The position numbers were made by a program, and so were the translations under genes. Of a DNA stretch of 64,000 bases, positions 46,244-55,369 are shown one piece after another (positions within the stretch are counted from its first letter, which is position 1; each line of letters begins with the position of its first letter). Location of the stretch: assembly GCF_018860635.1 (NCBI RefSeq), contig NZ_JAHKPT010000021.1:26515-90514 (forward strand), read 5' to 3'. This DNA comes from Aliiglaciecola lipolytica. GTDB lineage: Bacteria > Pseudomonadota > Gammaproteobacteria > Enterobacterales > Alteromonadaceae. The notes beneath the pieces were generated by a model. That model was not told the DNA's origin, did no database searches, and was given only the letters and a program-made list of their open reading frames with translations.

Positions 46244-48193
46244 ATGATAAGCAGATTGAAAAAAGGACTTTCTAGGCGTATTCGATTAGGTCGAGATAAG
46301 TTCAAAGCTCAAAAAAATTCAAAATTAATGTCTTTTTCGGATCTCTATTCCGTTAAACAGAGCAAAGATGCCTTATTGCTAAAAAGTGGCCTTCCAGGCC
46401 TTGTTTATGGTCCATTTAGAAATGTTGCGGCCCATAGGTTTCATGTAGAGATGCCAGTTAAAGCTGTTCGACTATCATTAATTGCGGAGTATAACGAAGT
46501 TCTAAACTTTAACCATATAGCTATTTGGGCCAGGGATGACAACAATAAGCTGTATAAGGTTACTAGCGATTATGAATGCCAAATGAGTAGTGTCTCTAAG
46601 GTGCTCCCCGATCCAACTCAGGCAATGTTAGGGGATGGTGCTAATTCGGTTTCTGTTCATTCTAAACGAGAGATTAAACCATGGTGGATAGTTAAATTCG
46701 ATAAAGTTCATCATGTGGCTTTCATTGAGTTTTACAATCGTAAAGACAAGTGGGGTGTTCGGTCTAAAAGTATGCTGCTCTCTTGTCTAAATGAAAAAGA
46801 TAAAATAGTTTTTCAGGCAGGTAATGTCATTAAGAAAGGCGCTAAGCAGGCGTTTTACGATTGGGGATTGCCATTACTGGAAAAATGTACGGATTTTCTT
46901 AATTCGAAAGGTTTAAAAAATCAAGCAACTGAAATCGAGCAAAAGTTTGTTGAATATTTAACGGATAACACTATTGACGCCGAGAAGCGCGGGTCATTGT
47001 TAACTTGTTTACAAAAGTGTCAAACCTTAATCGAAAGTGACACGCCTGATTTACCTAACGAACTTGATAAAGCGTTAGTTGTCACTGTACCTGCAGATGC
47101 GAAGTACCTTAGGGTAATAGGATACCGACGCAAGCTAATGCGTCCTGTAACCCTAAAAGTTAGACTTGACGGTAGCACTTCCACTTTATTAGAAGAACAT
47201 GATCCTGATTTTATGGAAGCGCATTTTCAAAATAATAAGTGTATTTGGACGCTTCAGCATCCACACATATTTAATATTCCTGTTGAATCGAAAGGGGATA
47301 TTAAAAAAGTAGAACTATGGTGTGATGATTTTTATAGTGGAGACGCATTTGTTCAGCGTCAAATTCAAGTATCTGCGGATAATAAAACCTGGCAATCCAT
47401 TGAATCTACGTTTGAACGTTTTGCAGCAAGACTTGCATTACTAACGGCTCAAGAGTGGCTGTTAGGTGAAACTTGGGACCATGTGTTTGTTGAACAATTA
47501 GGGCATTTTTTGGCAACTTATCGTATGAGTCAGGCTCGTACAGTGAAGCCTCTTTTAAGAGCCAATAGAGATTTGTTGCCGTCGTTTTACGAGGGCGTTG
47601 AGCGGGGGGGAAGCAGCGCTAGTTTTTTGCCACCGGTAATTTACACTCGTCATGGATTAACTATACCTTTTGAACACATCGATTCTGCGTTTTTGGCGGA
47701 TAGGATGAAACGCTTCACGAACTTCTTAGATGAAAATCTCAACCTACAAGCTTTTCCGTGCTACGGAACTTTGCTAGGTATTCATCGAGATGGAGACTTT
47801 CTTCCCCATGATGATGATATTGATTTGGCAGTTATAGTTGATTTACCCGCCGATACTGATTATCTAGATGCTACTAAGCAATGGGCAGAAACTTTGCGAC
47901 AGTTGGGAGTGCCATGTCGCCCACCCACACCGACTAGTTTAAACTTGCATTGTTATTTCGAAGACTTCGATATGGATTTGTTTATGATTTATCGAATCCC
48001 TGACAAGCCAAATCTTGTATGGACACACATGGAAGGTTACCAAACTCGGGAAGTGAAACGCAGTTTATTGGAGCCCATTTCTACATTGGAGTTTTGTGGT
48101 CATGAATTTTACGCACCAGCTAAGATAGAAGCGTTTCTTGAGGATCGCTATGGCAAAGGGTGGGTAACTCCGGATCCTACATTTGAGTTGTAG
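46244..48193 (+). CDS. LicD-family transferase with discoidin-like domains
   Basis: This 649-residue protein has a C-terminal LicD domain (about 485-640): FPCYGTLLGIHRDGDFLPHDDDIDLAV holds the HDDDID metal motif and EDFDMDLFMIY a later acidic site. LicD-fold enzymes transfer phospho-alcohols (phosphocholine, ribitol-phosphate) from CDP donors. The N-terminal half has F5/8C (discoidin)-like beta domains at about 65-185 (KPWWIVKFDKVHHVAFIEFYNR) and a looser one at about 275-390, which could bind the glycan. No signal peptide. The 428-residue LicD gene follows after 25 bases. Confidence 0.8.
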   Translation: MISRLKKGLSRRIRLGRDKFKAQKNSKLMSFSDLYSVKQSKDALLLKSGLPGLVYGPFRNVAAHRFHVEMPVKAVRLSLIAEYNEVLNFNHIAIWARDDNNKLYKVTSDYECQMSSVSKVLPDPTQAMLGDGANSVSVHSKREIKPWWIVKFDKVHHVAFIEFYNRKDKWGVRSKSMLLSCLNEKDKIVFQAGNVIKKGAKQAFYDWGLPLLEKCTDFLNSKGLKNQATEIEQKFVEYLTDNTIDAEKRGSLLTCLQKCQTLIESDTPDLPNELDKALVVTVPADAKYLRVIGYRRKLMRPVTLKVRLDGSTSTLLEEHDPDFMEAHFQNNKCIWTLQHPHIFNIPVESKGDIKKVELWCDDFYSGDAFVQRQIQVSADNKTWQSIESTFERFAARLALLTAQEWLLGETWDHVFVEQLGHFLATYRMSQARTVKPLLRANRDLLPSFYEGVERGGSSASFLPPVIYTRHGLTIPFEHIDSAFLADRMKRFTNFLDENLNLQAFPCYGTLLGIHRDGDFLPHDDDIDLAVIVDLPADTDYLDATKQWAETLRQLGVPCRPPTPTSLNLHCYFEDFDMDLFMIYRIPDKPNLVWTHMEGYQTREVKRSLLEPISTLEFCGHEFYAPAKIEAFLEDRYGKGWVTPDPTFEL

Positions 48194-48218
48194 ATCCGTA
48201 ATTTAAAGCAGGAAACAT

Positions 48219-49505
48219 ATGTTTTTTAGAAAAAAAGCAACGTCATCTGATACACCAGTTGAGGATGAACAAAAGATTCTTAACGAGGTGAGTAGTTATT
48301 TAGCTAACAATCCGCTTAGAGAATTTAAAGGGGTTAAGAGTAACGATCCACTTGTTATTGAGACCAGCAACAAAGCGCGTTTCATTCGCTTAAGCTTGCA
48401 GGTTGAGTCTTCATTTCACCTAGATGCAATAGAAATCTTTAATCAAGCTGGCCGAAACGTAGCACCAAATAAAAATACAATCATTAGTTCTACTTACAAT
48501 GATGAAGAAAAATATAATGGCCAAGGTGCTATAAATGGCAAAAAGAATGGTGGCGCTGGATTTCATACCAAACGTGAACACAATCCTTGGTTAGTAATAG
48601 ACTTAGGTTCAATCCGCAATTTAGCTAAAATCGTTGTCTATAACAGGGAAGGAGAATTTTTTACTCGAGCTTTGAGCTTGAAAGTGGAAACGTCAAGAGA
48701 TCTAAGACATTGGCACTTAGTTCATGATAACTGGGGTTTTATAAAAACCTATAAAGACGGTAGTTTGTCAGAATTTGAGCAAGCACTACTCCATGCCGGA
48801 ATATTGAACCCAGGCCCTCCGGCAGCGTATTTGAAAAAACTAAAAAACCTAGAACAAGATGAAAAAGCCTTATCTTTTCATAGACTAATTAATCAGTTAG
48901 TAAAAAGTAAAGGGGTTGCTTTTGGACCTCATGGTTTTATGAAGACCTTTGATTTAAAAACGGATGCGGAAAAAAACAAAGTTTTTCGCGAGCTTTCAAT
49001 ACTACTAAAGTGGTTAAATGAAGAGTTTGGCGTACCGGCTTTTGTGTCTTCTGGGACGCTTTTAGGTTTAGTGCGTGATGGCAAATTAATTGGTCACGAT
49101 GATGATGTCGATATTTGTTATATTAGTAAAGAACAGGGCGAGCAGGCTATACTTGAAGAAAGAAAAAGGCTTGTTGCATTTTTAACGGAAAAAGGTTGCA
49201 GACTTTCCCCTTCTGGTATTGCACATTATTGGTGTACCACGCCAGGCGGATTAAACTTAGATATCTTTACAGGGTTCACCGAAGAAGGTAAGTGCAGCAT
49301 GAATCCAATAGGAAGAAAAGAAGTTCCTATTGACGCCGTATTGCCTTTGAGTAAACAAAGTATTAACGGCAATATTTTGTATTTTCCACAGAACCCTGAA
49401 CCCTTATTAGTGTTAAACTACGGTGATAACTGGCGTAACCCAGATCCACTTTGGACGTTTAATTGGGGCAAAGCGAAACAAGATTTTGCGTTTCTTTATT
49501 TTTAA
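48219..49505 (+). CDS. Second LicD-family transferase with a discoidin-like domain
   Basis: This 428-residue paralogue has a discoidin-like N-terminal domain (about 50-175), including GQGAINGKKNGGAGFHTK, NPWLVIDLGSIRNLAKIVVYNR and a typical F5/8C core. A LicD domain (about 270-420) shows FVSSGTLLGLVRDGKLIGHDDDVDICYI and GLNLDIFTGF. Presumably it transfers a phospho-alcohol from a CDP donor to a capsule sugar. It is followed after about 15 bases by a TagD-like cytidylyltransferase that could make that donor. No signal peptide, so cytoplasmic. Confidence 0.82.
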   Translation: MFFRKKATSSDTPVEDEQKILNEVSSYLANNPLREFKGVKSNDPLVIETSNKARFIRLSLQVESSFHLDAIEIFNQAGRNVAPNKNTIISSTYNDEEKYNGQGAINGKKNGGAGFHTKREHNPWLVIDLGSIRNLAKIVVYNREGEFFTRALSLKVETSRDLRHWHLVHDNWGFIKTYKDGSLSEFEQALLHAGILNPGPPAAYLKKLKNLEQDEKALSFHRLINQLVKSKGVAFGPHGFMKTFDLKTDAEKNKVFRELSILLKWLNEEFGVPAFVSSGTLLGLVRDGKLIGHDDDVDICYISKEQGEQAILEERKRLVAFLTEKGCRLSPSGIAHYWCTTPGGLNLDIFTGFTEEGKCSMNPIGRKEVPIDAVLPLSKQSINGNILYFPQNPEPLLVLNYGDNWRNPDPLWTFNWGKAKQDFAFLYF

Positions 49506-49520
49506 TTGATTAGAGAATTA

Positions 49521-49919
49521 ATGAGAACAGTAATAACTTTTGGTACTTTTGATGTGTTTCATGTTGGGCACATTAATCTTCTTCAACGCGCTTCTATGCA
49601 TGGAGATTGTTTAATCGTTGGTGTGTCTACAGATAAACTTAACTTTTCGAAGAAAGGAAGAAATCCTGTATATAACCAAAACGATAGAATGAAGATTATC
49701 AACAGTCTTCGCTATGTAAACCTGTGCTTTCCCGAAGAGTCTCTTGAGAAGAAAGCTGAATATATTCAGTATTATAAAGCCGATGTTTTGGTGATGGGGG
49801 ATGACTGGGAAGGAAAGTTTGATCATTTGAAAGACATTTGTGAAGTGGTCTATTTACCTAGGACGCCATCTATATCCACCACCGAAATCATTGAAGTTAT
49901 TAGTTCAAGCGCTGAATAG
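49521..49919 (+). CDS. tagD: Glycerol-3-phosphate cytidylyltransferase-like (TagD family)
   Basis: Predicted to make CDP-glycerol (or a related CDP-alcohol) from CTP and the alcohol phosphate. MRTVITFGTFDVFHVGHINLL carries the HxGH motif, and YLPRTPSISTTEII corresponds to the RTxGISTT signature with Ser replacing Gly. MGDDWEGKFD is also typical. The 133 residues match TagD. The ATG at 49521 is preferred over an in-frame TTG at 49506. Its place right after two LicD genes suggests it supplies their donor. Glycerol against another alcohol is not certain from sequence. Confidence 0.85.
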   Translation: MRTVITFGTFDVFHVGHINLLQRASMHGDCLIVGVSTDKLNFSKKGRNPVYNQNDRMKIINSLRYVNLCFPEESLEKKAEYIQYYKADVLVMGDDWEGKFDHLKDICEVVYLPRTPSISTTEIIEVISSSAE

Positions 49920-49948
49920 CCATTGGTTTTTTGAGTCAGTTATCATTA

Positions 49949-51004
49949 ATGAATAAGACAATACTTATCCATATTGGCCCGCCCAAAAGCGGCACCTCGG
50001 CTGTGCAAAAAGCTCTCAGTAATAATCGCGATCTATTATTACAACATGGGGTAGATTATCCAGAGCATGAAATTGGCCCTAATGGCATAAGTTCTGGAAA
50101 CCTAACGTCTATTCTTGATTTGGACCAAGATGGTAAATGGAACGTTAGTCGAAGTAAGGTTTCTGACCTTTTAGAGCGATTTAAATTGTCGGAAGCTCAC
50201 ACCCTTTTACTTAGTTCCGAGTATTTTTTTTATTTAACTAATGAAATTGCAGAGCTTATTCCAAATGCGAAATTAATTGCTTATATTCGCTGCCCTTTGG
50301 AAACCTTTGAATCGTCGTATAATCAGTCTGTCAAAAGGCATATGCGCACAACACCAGTAGAATTTGGCAAAAACCTTCATCTGACTACTTTAAACTTATT
50401 GACAGAGGCCGTTGAAAAACTTGGAAGAAAGCGATTTATATTACGTGCTTATTTGTCTAGCCGTGACTACGATTTGATTGAGGATTTTTGCTCAGCTGTT
50501 AATCTGCCCTCTCTAAAATCGTCGAAAAGCAATACCAATAGTTCATATACATTTGATGCGTTGGAGTTCAAGAGGTGGCTTAATCAATTCAACTTAGAAG
50601 AAATTGATGGGGCAATCGACCAAGCTTTACAAGCCTACGATGGAGGGGATAAGCAATTTTCTCTTTTACCTGAATCGCTATTTAACCGTTATCAAAAACA
50701 ATCTCTGGATAATACAAGAGACTTCGTTCATCAATACAAGGTCGTAAATGGTAAAGCGCTTATTTCTTTTTTAAAAAATCGCCAATCTAAGCCATATCAT
50801 GAACAAAATATAAGTCGGTGCAATGTTAAAGAAATATGTCAGTATTTTATTGAGCATCACCCCCAGGTGTTTGATGACATTTGTGAACGACTAAAGCACC
50901 ATTCAAGTTCAGATATTCAACATGTTGAAATTATTACACTTTTACTTGAACAGCAGAAATTAAAATCGTCGTTTTTAAGACGGTTAGTTTCATTATTTGG
51001 CTAA
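49949..51004 (+). CDS. Sulfotransferase family protein
   Basis: Predicted PAPS-dependent sulfotransferase of about 351 residues. ILIHIGPPKSGTSAVQKAL is the 5'-phosphosulfate loop and LIAYIRCPLETFESSYNQSVKRHM the 3'-phosphate region. It is closely similar in layout to the protein at 52433: both have SSGN near residue 55-60 and an ALEFKRWxNQF segment in the middle. The two flank the pyruvyl transferase gene. I use the ATG at 49949; an in-frame TTG at 49931 is possible. Confidence 0.8.
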   Translation: MNKTILIHIGPPKSGTSAVQKALSNNRDLLLQHGVDYPEHEIGPNGISSGNLTSILDLDQDGKWNVSRSKVSDLLERFKLSEAHTLLLSSEYFFYLTNEIAELIPNAKLIAYIRCPLETFESSYNQSVKRHMRTTPVEFGKNLHLTTLNLLTEAVEKLGRKRFILRAYLSSRDYDLIEDFCSAVNLPSLKSSKSNTNSSYTFDALEFKRWLNQFNLEEIDGAIDQALQAYDGGDKQFSLLPESLFNRYQKQSLDNTRDFVHQYKVVNGKALISFLKNRQSKPYHEQNISRCNVKEICQYFIEHHPQVFDDICERLKHHSSSDIQHVEIITLLLEQQKLKSSFLRRLVSLFG

Positions 51005-51117
51005 ATAGTCAGGCTGTCTGATGTCTGTTAGTAATTTAAATGTCATATTTTTGTAATTTAAAGTTCATCTAATCTACTTACTCTCTCAACTATTCTCAAA
51101 ATAACAGTTGTCTGAGT

Positions 51118-52272
51118 ATGAAACATAAAAAAGTGGCCTTTATTGGACGTCCCGGCTTTATTGAAAATAGTTTTAATAAACCAGTAGAAAGTCTATTTAA
51201 AGAAGTGGGGTTAAATACCGGCAATCTGGCATTTTGGTATGCAATGAGTCAACATATCGCTGATCCTAAAGATTATTTCGGATGGTCTTTCGACCCTAAA
51301 AAAGTTAAGAATGACTACGATGTGCTGGTTTTTCCTGCTGCAAATCAACTCAATCCTGATTGGGATATGGGGGGGTTAGCTGATTTAATTGATAAAGCCG
51401 ATACGCCTCTACTAATTTGTGGTTTAGGGGCTCAAGCTTCAGATATGAGCAAAAAGTTAAGTTTTAATGCTGGAACCAAGCGCTTTTTAAAAGTGATATC
51501 TGAGCGTGCGGTTAAAATAGGCGTAAGAGGCGACTATACCGCTCAGGTGTTAAACGAAAACAATGTTACTAATGTTGAAGTATTAGGCTGTCCGTCAAAT
51601 TTCACTAACCCTTCGAAAACACTGGGGCAGGATATATCACAAAAGTTTTCAACAATGACTGATGTTGAAAAATTAGTGCTTAATATAGATATTACCCAAA
51701 AACTTGCTGAAAAAGTTCGCGTCATGTTTAATTGGACGATGGGGCGCAATACTGAAATTGTTAACCAAGCGCCCCTCGATCTTTTGAAACTTTCCCACAG
51801 AGACACTAAACATATCGATACGCAATTGACTAGACGAGTACATAACCTTTTAGCACCCTCAGTTTCGCTTTCCTACTTCAAAAAAATAGTGAGTAATCAG
51901 TTTGTATCCTACTTTGATGTAAATGAATGGATGTATCAGCTGCATCAATTTGATCTATCGATTGGAACTAGGCTTCACGGAAATATGCTTGCGTTACAAG
52001 CCGGCACGCCTAGTGTATTTATGCCCCACGATTCTAGGACGCAAGAATTAGCAGATATCATGGCTTTGCCTACCTATTCACTTGACAAAGTCACGCGTGC
52101 GACTACTTTAGAAACGGTTATTGAGAATGTAAATTTTGATGGTGCTTTGTATGACAAATCTAGACATAAGCTAAGTTTAAAATATAAAAAACTGATCAAT
52201 GATACTGGTCTAAATGCAAGTGAAGGACTTAAAGCCTTAAGTAAAGGAAAAGAAAAATCATGGCTCGGCTAA
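51118..52272 (+). CDS. Polysaccharide pyruvyl transferase family protein
   Basis: This 384-residue cytosolic enzyme of the PS_pyruv_trans family typically adds a pyruvyl ketal from phosphoenolpyruvate to a sugar. Signatures are PLLICGLGAQASDMS, KIGVRGDYTAQVLNENNV with VEVLGCPSNF, and the C-terminal FDLSIGTRLHGNMLALQAGTPSVFMPHDSRTQEL (the RxHGN motif). It lies between two paralogous sulfotransferases. Unlike the pseudogene at 45.6 kb, this copy is intact. The acceptor is unknown; some family members do other chemistry. Confidence 0.85.
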   Translation: MKHKKVAFIGRPGFIENSFNKPVESLFKEVGLNTGNLAFWYAMSQHIADPKDYFGWSFDPKKVKNDYDVLVFPAANQLNPDWDMGGLADLIDKADTPLLICGLGAQASDMSKKLSFNAGTKRFLKVISERAVKIGVRGDYTAQVLNENNVTNVEVLGCPSNFTNPSKTLGQDISQKFSTMTDVEKLVLNIDITQKLAEKVRVMFNWTMGRNTEIVNQAPLDLLKLSHRDTKHIDTQLTRRVHNLLAPSVSLSYFKKIVSNQFVSYFDVNEWMYQLHQFDLSIGTRLHGNMLALQAGTPSVFMPHDSRTQELADIMALPTYSLDKVTRATTLETVIENVNFDGALYDKSRHKLSLKYKKLINDTGLNASEGLKALSKGKEKSWLG

Positions 52273-52432
52273 TTCACGTGAATTTAAATTAACCTATAAT
52301 CGTTCTCTACTTTTTTTCCCTCCCATTACAAGCTAAAATGCCGCATCTCGCGGTTTCGCCTCTGTATCAAGTATTTTGCTATAGATTAAAAGCTCTGAGC
52401 ATAACTCTCTTTTCCAAATGTTTTATGCTTGA

Positions 52433-53551
52433 ATGAGTCATTATCAGGATGTTGAATTGATAAAAAACGTTTACATACATGTTGGTCCCCCTAAAACGGG
52501 TACTTCAGCAGTTCAAAAGTGGCTGAATAGTAATCAAGATTTTTTAAAAGAAAACGGAATTTTTTACCCTTCTCACAATGTTGATTCTAATGGCGTTAGC
52601 TCCGGAAACGTCAGGTCTATCTATGACATTAACGCAAATAAACAATTAAGTTTAAACACCGATAACCTTTCTAAATTGTTGGATGGATTCTACAAAAGTG
52701 ATTTTACAACTTTGCTTTTATCATCAGAATTCTTTTTCAGAAGAATGGAGGAGCTTAAACGGGCGATTCCAGATGCGAACTTTATTGCATACATAAGAAA
52801 CCCCATGGAAATTAAGGAGTCGACGTATAACCAATCTGTTAAACGACACTTTCAAGTTCAAACAATAAATGTCGATAGAAGCAAACGCCTGCCTTACATG
52901 GATAGGTTTGTTGAATTTATTACACAGTTTAAAGCTGATGATTTATATTTGCGGGTATATGGTGATAAATATTTCAAAAATGGCAACATTGTTTCAGATT
53001 TGCTTTCAGTGTTAGGGGTAGATGTGAGAGCTACATTACCCATGGTGAATAGTTCTTATCAGTTTGAAGCATTGGAATTTAAAAGATGGTTTAACCAGTT
53101 TGAACTGCACGATTATCAAGTGTTAGTAGACCGAGCACTGCAGGGCTATACAGGGGGAACAAGCCATTACTCCCTTATTCCATCCACAAAATATGTTGAA
53201 GATAGTATTTATTATTCCTCTATTATTGAAAATTTCGCGCGAGATTTAAATGCAAGTTGTCTACAGGCATTAGTTGCAGACATGAAATCACCTGTACCGA
53301 AACCGTTTTTTAAGCAAGGGTTAAATAAAACGGATTTCTTAGCAGTATGCGATTATTTGCAAAATCAACTGAAAGTTGATTATTACTTACTGGTTAAACA
53401 AATACAGAACTCGAAAGCATCTGAGGACAGAACTTTTCAATTGCTATTTATTAACTCATGCGCTTCAAAATACAAATATATGCATCGAGTTTATCAATTG
53501 CGTTTTCGGATTAAAAAAGCAATAAATGCATTAAAAAGCATAATCAAATAG
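52433..53551 (+). CDS. Sulfotransferase family protein
   Basis: This 372-residue predicted PAPS-dependent sulfotransferase is paralogous to the one at 49949. VYIHVGPPKTGTSAVQKWL is the 5'-phosphosulfate loop and FIAYIRNPMEIKESTYNQSVKRHF the 3'-phosphate region; ALEFKRWFNQFEL is shared with the paralogue. The C-terminus is basic (FRIKKAINALKSIIK). Four such sulfotransferase domains occur in the locus, each presumably with its own acceptor position. Confidence 0.8.
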   Translation: MSHYQDVELIKNVYIHVGPPKTGTSAVQKWLNSNQDFLKENGIFYPSHNVDSNGVSSGNVRSIYDINANKQLSLNTDNLSKLLDGFYKSDFTTLLLSSEFFFRRMEELKRAIPDANFIAYIRNPMEIKESTYNQSVKRHFQVQTINVDRSKRLPYMDRFVEFITQFKADDLYLRVYGDKYFKNGNIVSDLLSVLGVDVRATLPMVNSSYQFEALEFKRWFNQFELHDYQVLVDRALQGYTGGTSHYSLIPSTKYVEDSIYYSSIIENFARDLNASCLQALVADMKSPVPKPFFKQGLNKTDFLAVCDYLQNQLKVDYYLLVKQIQNSKASEDRTFQLLFINSCASKYKYMHRVYQLRFRIKKAINALKSIIK

Positions 53552-53590
53552 TGTCTATCACTTATTGATTACAATTAATTTATAAGAAGA

Positions 53591-55354
53591 ATGTTATTGA
53601 ATAATAAACCGCGAAAGCACCTAATGCGTGTAATTAAATTTTTTGTAGGACTATTTCCTGCTCAAGTTAGAAAGAGCATGCGAAAAAACATTTGGCTGTT
53701 TAATCTTTATAGTAAAAGTTTGCAAAAATCTGGCTTGTTTTATGGTTTTCCTTCACCCCAAAAACTACAAAAACTTTATGTGAAAACGATAAAAAAGCAA
53801 AACGCTGAAATAGCTAAAAAACTCGAAAATTGTGATCATAATATTCAAGTTAATTGTTTGGTGGTATTAACCGGTAAATATAAATCCGATAAAAGTACAA
53901 TTGAAGCGCTATTAAACTTTACAGGTATTCGTCGGGTATATGTTACAGGGCGTCAAAAGTCAGTAGGACAAGTGGCTGATGAGCTAAATCTGTCATCTGG
54001 AAATAGCATTTTCGATTTAACCCAATTAGTTGATAATGAACGTTCAATACCACTTTTTATATTGTCTGGCGGAGACCTTGTTCACTCCCAAGCTATTACG
54101 CTGATGCATAGCTATTTAGCTGACCCTCAAGAAAACAAAATTGTTTACTGCGATGTGGATTATTATGATAAATCGAACGTGCGTCATTCTGCCGAGTTTT
54201 ATCCAGATTGGAATCCGGATCTACAGTTAGCTACTGGTTATATAAAAACGGGGGTAATGATAAGTGGTGTTGATGTCGTTAATAGGTTTTGTCACTTCGC
54301 GAATAAAAACACATCAACTTCGCTGTTGGCAATTTGGTTGGCTGACAACTATCTGAGAAACTTCTCTATACCTATCGTTCATATTCCATTTAGTTTGGTG
54401 CACAAGAGTGTCAAAAATCAAGACAATTGGGAAAAGCAGTTATCAAGTTTAAACTATCCTAAATTCACTTCTAACAATAGTGATAGTAGCGAGGTTGCAC
54501 AAGTTAAGTGGGATATTTCAGACGGGCCATTGGTTTCCCTTATTATTCCCACTAAAAATGCCAAAGAATTGGTAAAAAACTGTATTGATTCGATTATTTC
54601 TAAAACAAGTTACGCTAACTACGAAATTTTGTTGGTGGATAATAATTCAGATGATGCAGATTCATTAGCTTACTTTGAGCAGTTAAATGAAAATGAAGCA
54701 AAAGTGCGAGTGTTAAAATATCCCTTTGATTTTAACTATTCCGCGATTAACAATTTTGCAGTAAACCACGCAAACGGAAGTGTGGTTGGCTTAGTCAACA
54801 ATGATATTGAAGTTATTTCAGCCGACTGGCTTGATTTCATGGTCGGTCATGTCATACGAGAAGATATCGGTTGTGTTGGCGCTAAATTACTTTATCCCGA
54901 TAATCGTATTCAACATGCCGGAGTAGTGATGGGATACGGGGGCGGTGCAGGTCATGCTCACAAGTATTTTCCTCGTTATCACCCAGGATATTTGAATCGC
55001 TTAATTGCATCTCATAATTTTAGCGCAGTGACCGCAGCTTGTTTATTGGTTAAAAAGTCAGATTATTTAGCTGTAAATGGTTTAAATGAAACCGATTTAA
55101 CTGTCGCTTTTAATGATGTGGATTTTTGTTTGCGGGTTTTGCAGTTAGGTCGAAGAAATCTCTATTGTGCAGAAGCCGTACTTTATCATCATGAGTCTAT
55201 ATCTCGAGGACTTGATGATACTGCACAAAAAAGAGCTCGATTTGAAAGTGAACTGACGTATTTACAAGAAACCTGGCACACTTATATTGTGCATGATCCT
55301 GCGTACAACTCAAATTTAACGCTCAAGCGTGAAAATTTTTCAATTAAAGAATAA
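53591..55354 (+). CDS. GT2 family glycosyltransferase (two-domain type)
   Basis: This 587-residue cytosolic protein has a canonical GT2 domain from about residue 312 (VSLIIPTKNAKELVKNCI), with ILLVDNNSDDADS, FNYSAINNFAV, GLVNNDIEVI and the FNDVDFCLRVLQLGRRNL acceptor motif. The preceding 300 residues look like a degenerate GT2-like first domain (KIVYCDVDYYDKSNVRHSAEFYPDWNPDLQL). This two-part layout is common in rhamnan- and capsule-type transferases. Donor not readable. The basic N-terminus may associate with the membrane. Confidence 0.82.
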   Translation: MLLNNKPRKHLMRVIKFFVGLFPAQVRKSMRKNIWLFNLYSKSLQKSGLFYGFPSPQKLQKLYVKTIKKQNAEIAKKLENCDHNIQVNCLVVLTGKYKSDKSTIEALLNFTGIRRVYVTGRQKSVGQVADELNLSSGNSIFDLTQLVDNERSIPLFILSGGDLVHSQAITLMHSYLADPQENKIVYCDVDYYDKSNVRHSAEFYPDWNPDLQLATGYIKTGVMISGVDVVNRFCHFANKNTSTSLLAIWLADNYLRNFSIPIVHIPFSLVHKSVKNQDNWEKQLSSLNYPKFTSNNSDSSEVAQVKWDISDGPLVSLIIPTKNAKELVKNCIDSIISKTSYANYEILLVDNNSDDADSLAYFEQLNENEAKVRVLKYPFDFNYSAINNFAVNHANGSVVGLVNNDIEVISADWLDFMVGHVIREDIGCVGAKLLYPDNRIQHAGVVMGYGGGAGHAHKYFPRYHPGYLNRLIASHNFSAVTAACLLVKKSDYLAVNGLNETDLTVAFNDVDFCLRVLQLGRRNLYCAEAVLYHHESISRGLDDTAQKRARFESELTYLQETWHTYIVHDPAYNSNLTLKRENFSIKE

Positions 55355-55369
55355 ACAAAGAAAGCCAAA

